Assembly: GCF_000716675.1 (NCBI RefSeq)
Contig: NZ_JNXT01000006.1
Span: 138,184-202,183 of the forward strand
Direction: 5' to 3'
Origin: Streptomyces alboflavus
Lineage (GTDB): Bacteria > Actinomycetota > Actinomycetes > Streptomycetales > Streptomycetaceae
Length of the DNA stretch: 64,000 nt
The position numbers were made by a program, and so were the translations under genes. Positions 33,862 through 43,273 of this stretch are shown in pieces; positions within the stretch are counted from its first letter, which is position 1; every line of letters begins with the position of its first letter. Below the pieces are notes generated by a model. The model saw nothing but the letters and a program-made list of their open reading frames with translations. It ran no database searches and was not told the DNA's origin.

Positions 33862-35055
33862 TCAGGAACCCCCCGACGGCTTCGGCGGGTTCGGCCCGCT
33901 CGCACCGCCCGCCCCGGAGGCGCCGGAGCCGCCCGACCCGCTGCCGCCGGAGCCGCCCGTGCCGCCTGGACCGCCGCTCCCGGCGCCGCCCGCGGGCGCC
34001 GCAACCGCCCGCCGCCCCGTCCACGGCCGCACCACCCGCAGCCACAGCAGCACCAGCAGCGCCGCGACCGCCGCGAACGGCAGGGCCGCCGCCAGGGCCA
34101 CCGCCAGCCAGCCCAGCATCGTCACGAAGGCGCCCCAGCCGCCGGACAGCGCGCCCGCGAACGTCGGTCCTTCGTCCTCCTTGCTGTCCGCACCGGTCTC
34201 CGGCGACTCGGACAGCGTGAGCGTGATGGTGGCCATCGTCGTACGGTCCTTCAGTGAGGACTGCCGCGCGAGAAGCGCCTCCAGGTCCGCCTGACGACCG
34301 CTCAACTCGCCCTCCAGTGAGACGATGTCACTGATCTTCGTGGCCTTGTCCATCAGGGCCCGCACCCGCGCCACGCTCGCCCGCTGCGTCCTGATCCGGC
34401 TCTCGACGTCCACGACCTCCTCGGTGACGTCCTCGGCCTTGGCGTTGCGGCTGATCAGCTTTCCCGTGCCCGCGAGGTCGGAGAGGACCTGCTCGTAGCG
34501 GTCCTGCGGGACGCGCAGGACGACGCGGGAGCGGTCGTGGCCGCGCCGGTCGCGGTCGGTGGACTCGTCGCCGACCAGACCGCCCGCGCCCTCGGCCGCG
34601 GTCCGCGCCCGCTCCAGGGCCTTCGGTACGTCCTTGACGCGTACGGTCAGCGACGCAGTGCGGATGACGTGGGTGTCGGCGGGACGCAGCGGCCCGGACG
34701 GGTTCCTGGCGTCGCCGCCCGCGCGCTTCTTCCCGCCCTCGGCCCGGTCGCCGTCCGCCCCGCCCTCGTCCCGCAGGGCGGCGCTGTCGTCGCCGGGCCC
34801 CTGACTGGCCTGCGCCCCCGCGGCCCGGTCACCGCCGGAGCCGCTGCTCTTGTCGCCGTCGTCGTCACCGCTCGCACCGCACCCCGCGAGCGCGAGCGTC
34901 ACCGCGAGGAGCAGCGCGGCGAGCCCGCCGAGCGGCCCCCGCCGCGCCCGGCCGAGGGGCACCGACGCGCCCGGAGCCGGTGGCGTGTCGGCGGGCGCGG
35001 GCCGCACGCCCGTACCGGATGGCCCTGACGGCCCTGACGCCCTTGACGTGTGCAT
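33862..35055 (-). CDS. DUF4349 lipoprotein
   Basis: 397 residues: a 40-residue Pro/Gly/Ser leader, then a lipoprotein signal with lipobox LALAGC (Cys59). Next come a charged Gly/Asp tether, the DUF4349 domain with a helical coiled-coil-like middle (ESRIRTQRASVARVRALMD, SLEGELSGRQADLEALLARQ), one C-terminal membrane span near residue 305-335, and a Gly/Ser/Pro tail ending PKPSGGS. The family is membrane-associated and of unknown function. The long leader before the signal suggests the true start may lie further in; a GTG near residue 32 is possible. Divergent from hemY. Confidence 0.75.
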   Translation of the reverse strand: MHTSRASGPSGPSGTGVRPAPADTPPAPGASVPLGRARRGPLGGLAALLLAVTLALAGCGASGDDDGDKSSGSGGDRAAGAQASQGPGDDSAALRDEGGADGDRAEGGKKRAGGDARNPSGPLRPADTHVIRTASLTVRVKDVPKALERARTAAEGAGGLVGDESTDRDRRGHDRSRVVLRVPQDRYEQVLSDLAGTGKLISRNAKAEDVTEEVVDVESRIRTQRASVARVRALMDKATKISDIVSLEGELSGRQADLEALLARQSSLKDRTTMATITLTLSESPETGADSKEDEGPTFAGALSGGWGAFVTMLGWLAVALAAALPFAAVAALLVLLWLRVVRPWTGRRAVAAPAGGAGSGGPGGTGGSGGSGSGGSGASGAGGASGPNPPKPSGGS

Positions 35056-35271
35056 CGACGTACCCCCGAGGTCGTGGTGAGTGTGCTCCTACGACGCCGG
35101 GACCGGTCGCGGTGTTCGGTCCGTGTGGTCCCGATGAGGTCCCGGCGCGGTCACGGAGGGGACTCGTCCGGAAGTGCGCGCGGGGGCCCGGACCGGACGG
35201 GGGCGGGCGCGTGAAAGGGGCGGGCGCGGGTGCCAGGAAGCGGTCCCGAGCTGCTCTGAGAGAGTGGGGGC

Positions 35272-36777
35272 ATGCGCGCAGCGGACACACGGACGAGCCA
35301 GGAACCTTCTGCCCCTACTTCCCCCGGTGGTCCTCCCGGTGGGCTCGGGCACGTCGTCGTCATCGGTGGTGGCATCGCGGGGCTCGCCGCCGCTCATCGG
35401 CTTCTGGACGCGGGGGCGCGCGTCACCGTTCTGGAGGCCTCCGACCGGCTCGGCGGGAAGGTGCGGGCGGGGGAGATCGCGGGTGTGCGTGTCGACCTCG
35501 GGGCCGAGTCGATGCTGGCGCGCAGGCCGGAGGCGGTCGGGCTTGCCCGTGAGGTCGGGCTCGGCGACCGGCTTCAGGCGCCGGCGACGGCGAGTGCCGC
35601 GATCTGGACCCGCGGGGCGCTGCGCCCCATGCCCAAGGGGCACGTGATGGGCGTGCCCGGTGATGCCTCCGCCGTCGCCGGAGTGCTCTCCGACGAGGGC
35701 CTGCGCCGCATCGAGCGGGACCGCGAGCTGCCGCCCACCGAGGTCGGTGACGACATCGCTGTCGGGGAGTACGTCGCCCGGCGGGTCGGCCGCGAGGTCG
35801 TGGACCGGCTCGTGGAGCCGCTGCTCGGCGGGGTGTACGCCGGGGACGCGTACCGCATCTCGATGCGCTCCGCCGTCCCGCAGCTCTTCGAGGCCGCCCG
35901 CACCCACACCTCCCTCACCGAGGGCGTCCGCGACCTCCAGGCGCGGGCCGCGGGGAACCAGCAGCCCGGACCCGTCTTCATGGGCATCGACGGCGGCGTC
36001 GGCCGACTGCCCCTCGCCGTCGCGGAGTCGGTGCGGGCCCGGGGCGGCGAGATCCTCCTGAAGTGCGCGGCCCACGGGCTGCGCCGGGTCGAGGGCGGCT
36101 GGGAGGTGTACGTCGACGACTGGGACCTGGAGGCCGACGCCGTCGTCCTCGCCGTGCCCGCTCCGCACGCCGCCCGCCTCCTGGAGCACGACGTCCCCGG
36201 GGCCGCGGCCGAGCTGCGCGCCGTCGAGTACGCCTCCATGGCCCTGATCACCCTCGCCTACCGCCGGGCCGACGTGGGCGCGCTGCCCGACGGGAGCGGG
36301 TTCCTGGTGCCGCCCGTGGACGGGCGCACCATCAAGGCGTCGACGTTCGCGAGCCAGAAGTGGGGGTGGATCGCGGCGCAGGACCCGGACCTGTTCGTGC
36401 TGCGCACGTCCGTCGGGCGGTACGGGGACGAGAAGGACCTGGGCCGCCCGGACGACGAACTGGTGGGCATCTCCCGCGGGGACCTGCGCGCCGCCACCGG
36501 CCTGGACGCGGCGCCCGTCGCCTCGGCCGTCACACGCTGGGACAGCGGCCTGCCGCAGTACCCCGTCGGCCACCACGCGCGCGTGGCCCGCGTCCGCGAG
36601 CACGTGGGGCGGATGCCGGGCCTCGTGGTCTGCGGAGCGGCGTACGACGGAGTGGGGATCCCCGCCTGCGTCGCCAGCGCGAACGCGGCCGTCGACCAGC
36701 TCACCGGGGACCTTTCCGCCGTGCGCGAGCTCACCGCCAACCCGGTGCAGAGCCTGCACGGCGGCGCGGGAGAATAG
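35272..36777 (+). CDS. hemY: HemY/CgoX, coproporphyrinogen III (protoporphyrinogen) oxidase
   Basis: 501 residues. The N-terminal FAD-binding motif is [22 protein letters not shown], followed by [14 protein letters not shown] and [15 protein letters not shown], and the closing [21 protein letters not shown]; all are typical of the oxygen-dependent oxidase. In actinobacteria this enzyme oxidises coproporphyrinogen III to coproporphyrin III. The hemQ gene only 4 nt downstream supports that route over the protoporphyrin route. ATG at 35272; the first 25 residues are a Pro/Ser/Thr-rich extension. Databases may label it hemG. Confidence 0.92.
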   Translation: MRAADTRTSQEPSAPTSPGGPPGGLGHVVVIGGGIAGLAAAHRLLDAGARVTVLEASDRLGGKVRAGEIAGVRVDLGAESMLARRPEAVGLAREVGLGDRLQAPATASAAIWTRGALRPMPKGHVMGVPGDASAVAGVLSDEGLRRIERDRELPPTEVGDDIAVGEYVARRVGREVVDRLVEPLLGGVYAGDAYRISMRSAVPQLFEAARTHTSLTEGVRDLQARAAGNQQPGPVFMGIDGGVGRLPLAVAESVRARGGEILLKCAAHGLRRVEGGWEVYVDDWDLEADAVVLAVPAPHAARLLEHDVPGAAAELRAVEYASMALITLAYRRADVGALPDGSGFLVPPVDGRTIKASTFASQKWGWIAAQDPDLFVLRTSVGRYGDEKDLGRPDDELVGISRGDLRAATGLDAAPVASAVTRWDSGLPQYPVGHHARVARVREHVGRMPGLVVCGAAYDGVGIPACVASANAAVDQLTGDLSAVRELTANPVQSLHGGAGE

Positions 36778-36781
36778 CCGC

Positions 36782-37501
36782 ATGAGTGACGACGCCCCCG
36801 CCAAGATCCCGAACGCCGGCAAGAAGGCCAAGGACCTCAACGAGGTCATCCGCTACACCCTGTGGTCCGTCTTCAAACTGCGCGACGTCCTGCCCGAGAG
36901 CCGCCTCGGGTACGCCGACGAGGTCCAGGAGCTGTTCGACAAGCTCGCTGCCCGGGACATCACCGTCCGCGGCACCTACGACGTGTCCGGCCTGCGCGCC
37001 GACGCCGACGTCATGATCTGGTGGCACGCGGAGACCGCCGACGAGCTCCAGGAGGCGTACAACCTCTTCCGGCGCACCAAGCTCGGCCGCGCCCTGGAGC
37101 CGGTCTGGTCGAACATGGCGCTGCACCGCCCCGCCGAGTTCAACAAGTCGCACATCCCGGCGTTCCTCGCCGACGAGACGCCCCGCGACTACGTCTCGGT
37201 GTACCCCTTCGTGCGCTCCTACGACTGGTACCTGCTGCCCGACGAGGACCGCCGCCGCATGCTCAAGGACCACGGCATGATGGCCCGCGGCTACCCCGAC
37301 GTGCGCGCCAACACGGTCGCCTCGTTCTCCCTCGGCGACTACGAATGGCTGCTCGCCTTCGAGGCGGACGAGCTGTACCGCATCGTCGACCTGATGCGGC
37401 ACCTGCGCGCCTCCGAGGCCCGCATGCACGTCCGCGAGGAGGTCCCGTTCTACACCGGCCGCCGCAAGTCCGTGGCGGACCTGGTGGCGGGTCTGGCGTA
37501 G
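36782..37501 (+). CDS. hemQ: HemQ, coproheme decarboxylase (chlorite-dismutase family)
   Basis: 239 residues, standard length. It converts coproheme to haem b by two oxidative decarboxylations. Visible: [14 protein letters not shown] at the start, DVMIWWHAE, the region [22 protein letters not shown] containing the catalytic Tyr, and the proximal His in [20 protein letters not shown] and [11 protein letters not shown] close the fold. The Arg of true chlorite dismutases is not needed here. Starts 4 nt after hemY, so the last two steps flanking ferrochelatase are co-expressed. Followed by a terminator at 37543-37576. Confidence 0.94.
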   Translation: MSDDAPAKIPNAGKKAKDLNEVIRYTLWSVFKLRDVLPESRLGYADEVQELFDKLAARDITVRGTYDVSGLRADADVMIWWHAETADELQEAYNLFRRTKLGRALEPVWSNMALHRPAEFNKSHIPAFLADETPRDYVSVYPFVRSYDWYLLPDEDRRRMLKDHGMMARGYPDVRANTVASFSLGDYEWLLAFEADELYRIVDLMRHLRASEARMHVREEVPFYTGRRKSVADLVAGLA

Positions 37502-37542
37502 CCGGTAATTCGGTTGCCGCGCCCGCGCGGCACGGGTTTCAT

Positions 37543-37576
37543 CGAGAGGTCGGGCCGACTGGGGCCCGGCCTCTCG
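37543..37576 (+). terminator. Terminator after hemQ
   Basis: 14-bp stem CGAGAGGTCGGGCC with its complement (one G-U), 6-nt loop, 41 nt after the hemQ stop. Confidence 0.75.
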
Positions 37577-37668
37577 TGCGTGGACAGAAAGCCGGTGTTG
37601 TATGCCCAGGGCCCTGCGGAATCTCTCGACTTCACCCCATTCCGCATCGCTCAGGAGTCCTCTCTCCC

Positions 37669-38052
37669 ATGTCTCAGAGGTCACGCAACACCTCCCGACG
37701 GGCGCGCACTGAAGCACGCGCCCAGTCCTTCCGCTGCCTCCACTGCGGCCTCGACGTCTCGATGACCGCACCCGGCACCGACCACCGCAACCACTGTCCG
37801 AACTGCCTCTGGAGCCGTCACCTCGACGACACCCCCGGCGACCGGGCGGCGGACTGCGGAGCCAGGATGGAACCCCTCGCCATATCCGTCAGAGGAGACG
37901 GCGAGTGGGTTCTCGTCCACCGCTGCACCCATTGCGGCGTCCTGCACGCGAACCGCACCGCGGGCGACGACAACGTCTTGCCGCTGACCCGGCTGGCGGT
38001 GCGGCCTCTGGCGCAGTCGCCCTTCCCGCTGGAGAGGCTCGGCATGCTCTGA
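37669..38052 (+). CDS. RNHCP-domain zinc-binding protein
   Basis: 127 residues, highly basic N-terminus (MSQRSRNTSRRARTEARAQ) followed by CxxC-type pairs: FRCLHCGLDV, NHCPNCLWSRH and HRCTHCGVLHANRT. The RNHCPNCLWS-type core gives the RNHCP family its name. The paired Cys clusters probably bind zinc; the basic start suggests nucleic acid or ribosome contact. Function unknown. The ATG at 37669 has AGGAG 11 nt upstream. It follows the hemQ terminator, so it has its own promoter. Confidence 0.85.
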   Translation: MSQRSRNTSRRARTEARAQSFRCLHCGLDVSMTAPGTDHRNHCPNCLWSRHLDDTPGDRAADCGARMEPLAISVRGDGEWVLVHRCTHCGVLHANRTAGDDNVLPLTRLAVRPLAQSPFPLERLGML

Positions 38053-38139
38053 GTCCGGTGACCCGCGGGTCCGTTGTGGCTGGGCGCGCCCGCGCGGCGG
38101 AGCCGCACAGGGATACGGCCCCGCGCCCCTTCGGGCGCT

Positions 38140-39810
38140 CTACAGCGGCTTGGGGAGTTCCGCGGCCCGCGCCCCCGACAGCGGCTTCGGCTCCGGGTGC
38201 GGCGCGCACGACGCGCGTCGCGCCGGGAGTTCGCCCTCCAGGAGATACGCCTCCACGTGGCCGTTGACGCACGCGTTCGGGCCGCCCGCGATGCCGTGCG
38301 TGCCCGCGTCCTTCTCGGTCACCAGGACCGAACCCGCGAGCCTGTGGTGCAGTTCGAGAGCGCCCTCGTACGGCGTCGCCGCGTCCCGCTCGGCGGCCAG
38401 GATCAGGGTCGGCGGCAGGGCGCCCGGGGCGGTGCGCACGTCGAGGGCCCGCTGGCGCGGCTCGGGCCAGTAGGCGCACGGCAGGTTCATCCAGGCGTTG
38501 TCCCAGGTCTCGAACGGGGCGAGGCGCGCGAGGGCGGAGTTGTCGCGGTCCCAGGTGGGGAAGTCGGTGGGCCAGGCCGCGTCGTTGCACTCGACGGCCG
38601 TGTAGACGGCGTTGCCGTTCTCGTCCTCGGCGGCCGCCGCCGGGTGCGGCGCGGCCTGCTGGATCAGCGGCTTCGGGTTGCCCTTCAGGTACTGCGACAG
38701 GGCCGTCGCCCGCATCGGCCAGTAGTCGTCGTAGTACGCGGCCCGCAGGAACGCCGCCCGCAGCTGCGAGGATCCGACCTTGCCGCCGGCGGGCTTGTGC
38801 GTCAGCTCGGCGCGGACGCTCTCGTAGGAGCGCTGCACCTCCTGCGGGGTCGTGCCGAGGCCGTACGCCTTGTGGTGCTTGGCGACCCAGGTGCGGAAGT
38901 CCGCCCAGCGGCGCTCGAAGGCGAAGGACTGGTCGAGGTTGTTGGCGTACCAGATCTGGTCCGGGGCCGGGTTGACCGCCGAGTCGAAGACCATGCGGCG
39001 CACATGGCCGGGGAACAGCGTGGCGTAGACGGAGCCGATGTAGGTGCCGTACGAGGCGCCCATGAACGTCAGCTTCCGCTCGCCGAGCGCGGCGCGCAGG
39101 ACGTCCAGGTCACGGGCGTTGTTCAGGGTGGTGTAGTGGCGCAGGTCCGGGCCCGCGTTCCGGGCGCAGCCGCGCGCGTACGCCTTCGCCTGGGCGATCC
39201 GCTCCGCCTTGTACGAGGCGTCGGGGTGCGTCGGCGAGTTGGTGGGCGCCTTGGTGAACTGCTTCGGGTCCTGGCAGGACAGCGGCGCGGAGCGGCCGAC
39301 GCCGCGCGGCGCGTAGCCGACGAGGTCGTACGCCGCCGCGACGCGCTTCCACTCCGGCATCGGGCCGACCATCGGGAAGTACATGCCGGACGCGCCCGGG
39401 CCGCCCGGGTTGAAGACCAGCGCGCCCTGCCGCGACACCACGGCCCGCCCCGACTTCCCGGTGGCCTCGACGCGGCTGACGGTCAGTCGGATCTGCTTGC
39501 CGTCGGGGTGGGCGTAGTCGAGGGGGACGGTGACCGTGCCGCACTCCACGGACGGCGGCAGGTTCTCCACCTGCGGGCAGGCGCCGAAGTCGATGCCGGT
39601 GGTCTGGGCGCGCTGGGCGGCGAGCGCGGTGCCGAGGGTCTCGGGGGAGGGGGTGGCGGGGGCGCCGGGGGCGCCGGGGACACCGGGGAAGGAGGCGGTG
39701 GCGGCGCTGCTCGCGGGGGCCGCGGCGAGGGCGGTCAGGACGAGGGAGCCGATGGTTCCGACGGTTCTGGCGGCTCTGTACCGGGCGGCGGCTGTTGCTG
39801 GTGCTCTCAT
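38140..39810 (-). CDS. Secreted alpha/beta hydrolase, tripeptidyl aminopeptidase type
   Basis: 556 residues with a Sec-type signal peptide (MRAPATAAARYRAARTVGT, hydrophobic core, cleavage near ASSA). Alpha/beta-hydrolase with oxyanion NPGGPGASGM, nucleophile GASYGTYIGS (Ser about 251), Asp in AAERDAATPYE and His in KDAGTHGIAGG. The last segment is the TAP-like C-terminal domain. This arrangement is that of the Streptomyces tripeptidyl aminopeptidases (Tap, SlpD/SlpE), which remove N-terminal tripeptides outside the cell. ATG at 39810; an in-frame extension to 39903 lacks signal-peptide logic. Confidence 0.85.
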   Translation of the reverse strand: MRAPATAAARYRAARTVGTIGSLVLTALAAAPASSAATASFPGVPGAPGAPATPSPETLGTALAAQRAQTTGIDFGACPQVENLPPSVECGTVTVPLDYAHPDGKQIRLTVSRVEATGKSGRAVVSRQGALVFNPGGPGASGMYFPMVGPMPEWKRVAAAYDLVGYAPRGVGRSAPLSCQDPKQFTKAPTNSPTHPDASYKAERIAQAKAYARGCARNAGPDLRHYTTLNNARDLDVLRAALGERKLTFMGASYGTYIGSVYATLFPGHVRRMVFDSAVNPAPDQIWYANNLDQSFAFERRWADFRTWVAKHHKAYGLGTTPQEVQRSYESVRAELTHKPAGGKVGSSQLRAAFLRAAYYDDYWPMRATALSQYLKGNPKPLIQQAAPHPAAAAEDENGNAVYTAVECNDAAWPTDFPTWDRDNSALARLAPFETWDNAWMNLPCAYWPEPRQRALDVRTAPGALPPTLILAAERDAATPYEGALELHHRLAGSVLVTEKDAGTHGIAGGPNACVNGHVEAYLLEGELPARRASCAPHPEPKPLSGARAAELPKPL

Positions 39811-39970
39811 CGCTGTTCTGTGTCCCTTTCGCGGGGCGGGCCCAAGTGATCGCGTAAATCGCAAAATCACAACAAAAGGGATATTCAGTTCGAAGAGTGG
39901 CAAAGTCCAGCACCGGCCCGGGGGCGTCGCGAGTCGCGCCCCAATGGCCCCCTGGCCGCCCGCGCGGGAC

Positions 39971-40741
39971 CTACGGCCGGGTCTCGCGGTACCCGTCGAG
40001 GTTCGGGTCCCGGTGCGAGAGCGCGGCCCGCAGGGCGGGGTCCTCCAGCGCCCGCAGACCCCGCACGGCCACCGACGTCAGGTCGTCCCGCGAGGGCAGC
40101 GCGCCGAGCAGCCGCCGCCCCGCCGGGGAGGCCCAGCGCGTGGTCGGCACCTCGAAGCGAGCTATGGCCAGACAGCTCACCGTGAGGAAGAACGGCAGCG
40201 CGAACCACACCGCGACCGGCAGCTCCCCCTCGCGCCCCTCGACCGGAAGCAGCGTCGCGCACGCGCCGAGGACGACCACGGCGACCGCGGCCGCCCGTAC
40301 CTGCCGCGCCGCGCCCGCGATCCCCGACCACATGCCGTCCGGCACCGCGAGACCCGCCGCGACCAGGCGGTCCGCGAGCGCCCGCACCCCGTCCCCGGCC
40401 GCCGCGGCCGTGCGCACCGGCGCGATCCGCGACTGCCCGGCCGGACCGATAGCCCCGAGCACCGACCGCTCCAGGTCGTCCCCCGCCACCGGATCCACCA
40501 CCGTCGCCCACCCCGTGTGCGCGAGCAGCAGGCGCCGCCCCCGCGCCATGGAGAGGAGCGCCACGTCGACGACCCGCCCGGGTCCGCCCGACAGGAACGC
40601 CGCCTCGTACAGCGTCAGATGCCGGCCCTCGTGCGCCCCGCGCGCCTCACTGGCGGCGGCGCGCACCGCGGCCACGCAGAGCCGGCCGCAGGACAGTGCG
40701 GCGAGAGCACAGGCGAGAAGCAGCAGCGGGACCCAGAACAT
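39971..40741 (-). CDS. TIGR04222-family membrane protein (MNIO-associated)
   Basis: 256 residues. Membrane segments near the N-terminus (MFWVPLLLLACALAALSC) and in the second half (AAAVAVVVLGACATLL, VAVWFALPFFLTVSCL). Between them is the cytoplasmic TIGR04222 domain: LTLYEAAFLSGGPGRVVDVALLSMARGRRLLL and DPVAGDDLERSVLGAIG. Many family members end in a Gly/Cys-rich tail and sit beside DUF692 genes; this one ends in ordinary charged sequence with no Cys cluster. It is the last gene of the minus-strand unit with DUF4142 and MNIO genes. Function unknown; it may anchor or serve as partner or substrate of the MNIO enzyme. Confidence 0.75.
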   Translation of the reverse strand: MFWVPLLLLACALAALSCGRLCVAAVRAAASEARGAHEGRHLTLYEAAFLSGGPGRVVDVALLSMARGRRLLLAHTGWATVVDPVAGDDLERSVLGAIGPAGQSRIAPVRTAAAAGDGVRALADRLVAAGLAVPDGMWSGIAGAARQVRAAAVAVVVLGACATLLPVEGREGELPVAVWFALPFFLTVSCLAIARFEVPTTRWASPAGRRLLGALPSRDDLTSVAVRGLRALEDPALRAALSHRDPNLDGYRETRP

Positions 40742-40837
40742 GCCGGTTTTCTATGTGAAGGAGGTGTGACGCCGCTACCGGTATTCCACGATGTGGACAC
40801 CTCTTCTTCACCGGCTGCCCCGCCGTCCCGCCCCGCC

Positions 40838-41593
40838 TCAGTCGCGCAGTCCCGGCGCGGGCCGCGAGACCGCGGGCGGCAGCGAGTACGTGGGATTCGG
40901 CGCCGCCGGTGCCGCCGGGGGCGGGGAGTCCTGGGGGCCGGGGGGCGCGGGGGAGCGGGCCGGGGGCGGGGTGGTGGCCGTGGCGGCGTCGCGGGCCAGG
41001 CCGTCGAAGTCGACCAGGCCCGTCCCCTCCAGGACCTTGATGTGGTCGAGGACCGTGGTGTTCGCGTCGTCGGCGAGCGCCCGCACCTGGGAGTTGCGGG
41101 TGGTGGCGCGGACCTCCGCGACGAGGCTGAAGACCTTGCCGTGCGCGCGCCGCAGGATGTTCGCGAACTTCACGTCGTACGCCGTGCCGCGCTCCGCGCT
41201 CAGCTCCGCGAGCCAGCGGCGCTGCTGGGCGCTGGGCTGGCTCGGCAGTTCGAGCCGCAGCGCCGCCGCCACCTCGCGCACCCGGGCGTCCAGGAACGTG
41301 TGCCCCTCGACCAGGTGCTTGCCCGCGACGTGCACGGCCCGGGTGGTGCCGCGCTCCCCGGCCTGCTGGCCCGCGGGCAGCTCCCACAGGCCGGCGAGCC
41401 GCACCTTGGTGACGAAGTCCCGGTCGAGCGCGGACAGCGGTCCGTAGTCCGTCGACACGGTTTGCGAGGTGAGCGCGTCGAGGCCGGTGCCCGAGCGGTC
41501 CTCGTACGACCACACGGGATAGACCAGCGCGGCCAGCGTGACCACGAGCCCGGTGAGAACGAGACCGCTGCCGCTGATGATTCGGGAACGCAT
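40838..41593 (-). CDS. DUF4142 exported protein A
   Basis: 251 residues. N-terminal membrane segment (GSGLVLTGLVVTLAALVYPVW), then an extracytoplasmic four-helix DUF4142 domain to about residue 190 with LWELPAGQQAGERG, AHGKVFSLVAEVR and VLDHIKVLEGTGLVDFDGLA. A Pro/Ala tail of about 50 residues follows. It is clearly a paralogue of the gene at 43274-44059: most of the core motifs are shared. It lies immediately downstream of the MNIO gene. DUF4142 proteins are ferritin-like helical bundles in the envelope; biochemical role unknown. ATG at 41593. Confidence 0.8.
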   Translation of the reverse strand: MRSRIISGSGLVLTGLVVTLAALVYPVWSYEDRSGTGLDALTSQTVSTDYGPLSALDRDFVTKVRLAGLWELPAGQQAGERGTTRAVHVAGKHLVEGHTFLDARVREVAAALRLELPSQPSAQQRRWLAELSAERGTAYDVKFANILRRAHGKVFSLVAEVRATTRNSQVRALADDANTTVLDHIKVLEGTGLVDFDGLARDAATATTPPPARSPAPPGPQDSPPPAAPAAPNPTYSLPPAVSRPAPGLRD

Positions 41594-41695
41594 GACGCCT
41601 CCTGTCGCGCCACCGCACGCTAGTGCGCGGCGTGGGGGAGGCGTCCCGCATACCGGACGGAGTACGCCAACGGCTGTACGGAAAGCGGTAGGTGG

Positions 41696-43171
41696 TTACG
41701 TCGCCGGGGCGGGGTCGGCGTCCACGCCCGCGTGGCCGGGGGCGCGCCGCCGCGCCCTGCGCAGTGCGAGCCGGGCCGTCCGCGTCCGCAGCCAGCGGGT
41801 GAGGGGGTGTCCATCGAGCGGCTTCGGGCCCGAGCGCTCCAGCCACCAGGCCGTCAGCTCGCCGCGCGCCACCGCGTCCTCGGGCCGCCCGGCGAGCAGC
41901 AGGTGCTCGGCGAAGTCAAGGGCGTCCTGGCGGTAGCCGCCCGTCATGGGGCGGGTGCGGGCGTAGCCGAGGAAGTCCGCGCGGTACGACTCGCCGATGA
42001 TCCACGGCAGTTCGGGGGCGACCTTCGCCACCACGTCCGCCCGCTTGGCGCCCAGCGCGCGGCTCTGCACCCGGAGCCGGGCCCCGTCGAAGCCCTCCGG
42101 CGCGGGGGTGCCCGCGACGAGGGCGGAGAGGAGGGCGGCCTGGGTGAGGGCGACGCGCTGGCGGGCCTCGGGGGTGGCGGCGGGGCCGGGCGCGGGGCCG
42201 TCGGCTGGGTCCGGCGCGGGGGCGGGGTCGGGCGCGGGGGCCGCCGCTGCGGACCCTGCCGTAGCCGTAGCCGTAGCCGTAGCCGTTGCCGTCGCCACCG
42301 TCTCCCGGATCGCCGTCAACTCCCGTTCCAGCTCGCCCTCCTCGGGGAAGTTCTCGTCCCGCTCCAGGAGCACGCCGGGCGGCCGGGTGCGCGAGGCGAG
42401 GTCGGCGAGGATGTCGAGGACGGGCTGCGGCACGGCGTGCGCGTGGCTGTCGTGCCACACGCCGTCCCGCTCGAAGCCGCCCGCCACATGGACGTACGCG
42501 ATGGCCTCCACCGGCAGCTCGTCCAGGGCGCGGGACGGGTCCTCGCCCCGGTTGACGTGGTTGGTGTGCAGGTTGGCGACGTCGATGAGCAGCCGGACAC
42601 CGGTCCGCTCCACCAGCTCGTACAGGAACTGGCCCTCCGTCATCTCCTCGCCGGGCCAGGAGATGAGGGCGGCGATGTTCTCGACGGCGAGCGGCACGGG
42701 CAGCGCGTCCTGGGCGATGCGGACGTTCTCGCACAGCACGGCGAGCGCGTCCCGGGTGCGCGGGACGGGCAGCAGGTGGCCCGCTTCGAGGTGCGGTGAG
42801 GCGGTGAGGGCGCCACCCGCCCGTACGAACGCGATGTGCTCGGTGACGAGCGGCGAGCCGAGTGCCTCCGCGCGCTCCGCGAGGGCGGTGAGCCGGGCCT
42901 CGTCCGGGCGCTCCGCGCCGCCGAGGCCGAGCGAGACGCCGTGCGGCACGACTGTCACGCCGCGCTCGCGCAGCCGCAGCAGCGAGTCGGGCAGGTGGCC
43001 CGGGCACACGTTCTCGGCGACGGCCTCGACCCAGTCGATGCCGGGCATGCGCTCGACGGCGTCGGCGATCTCCGGACGCCATCCGATGCCGGTCCCCAGC
43101 TGAGCCATGGTTCCTCGTGCGGTGCTTCCCCCTGCGATGGTTCCTTGTGCTGTCGTCCCCCGTGCGGTCAT
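41696..43171 (-). CDS. MNIO (DUF692) multinuclear iron oxygenase-like enzyme with fused C-terminal domain
   Basis: 491 residues. Residues about 25-300 form the DUF692 TIM-barrel with the metal-ligand set seen in MbnB-type enzymes: [61 protein letters not shown] and [10 protein letters not shown]. Such enzymes modify Cys or other residues of ribosomal peptides, usually with a separate recognition protein. Here a Thr-Ala repeat and Pro/Asp linker (about 300-345) joins a helical C-terminal domain ([20 protein letters not shown]), which might replace that partner. ATG at 43171 has AGGAGGGG 6-10 nt upstream. The first 25 residues are a Thr/Gly repeat. No Cys-rich small ORF is adjacent. Confidence 0.85.
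   Translation of the reverse strand: MTARGTTAQGTIAGGSTARGTMAQLGTGIGWRPEIADAVERMPGIDWVEAVAENVCPGHLPDSLLRLRERGVTVVPHGVSLGLGGAERPDEARLTALAERAEALGSPLVTEHIAFVRAGGALTASPHLEAGHLLPVPRTRDALAVLCENVRIAQDALPVPLAVENIAALISWPGEEMTEGQFLYELVERTGVRLLIDVANLHTNHVNRGEDPSRALDELPVEAIAYVHVAGGFERDGVWHDSHAHAVPQPVLDILADLASRTRPPGVLLERDENFPEEGELERELTAIRETVATATATATATATAGSAAAAPAPDPAPAPDPADGPAPGPAATPEARQRVALTQAALLSALVAGTPAPEGFDGARLRVQSRALGAKRADVVAKVAPELPWIIGESYRADFLGYARTRPMTGGYRQDALDFAEHLLLAGRPEDAVARGELTAWWLERSGPKPLDGHPLTRWLRTRTARLALRRARRRAPGHAGVDADPAPAT
42261..42296 (-). repeat. Hexanucleotide repeat in the MNIO linker
   Basis: Four GTAGCC units followed by GTTGCC and GTCGCC, encoding Ala-Thr pairs in the interdomain linker. 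Length variation by slippage would stay in frame. Confidence 0.85.
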
Positions 43172-43273
43172 CGTCGTTCCCCCTCCTTGCCGCTGGTCCT
43201 CCCCGGTCGTTCACGTAGCCGTAGTCATGACCGCGCCAGACCGGGGCGAACCTTCTGATCAGGGGTTTCAGAG

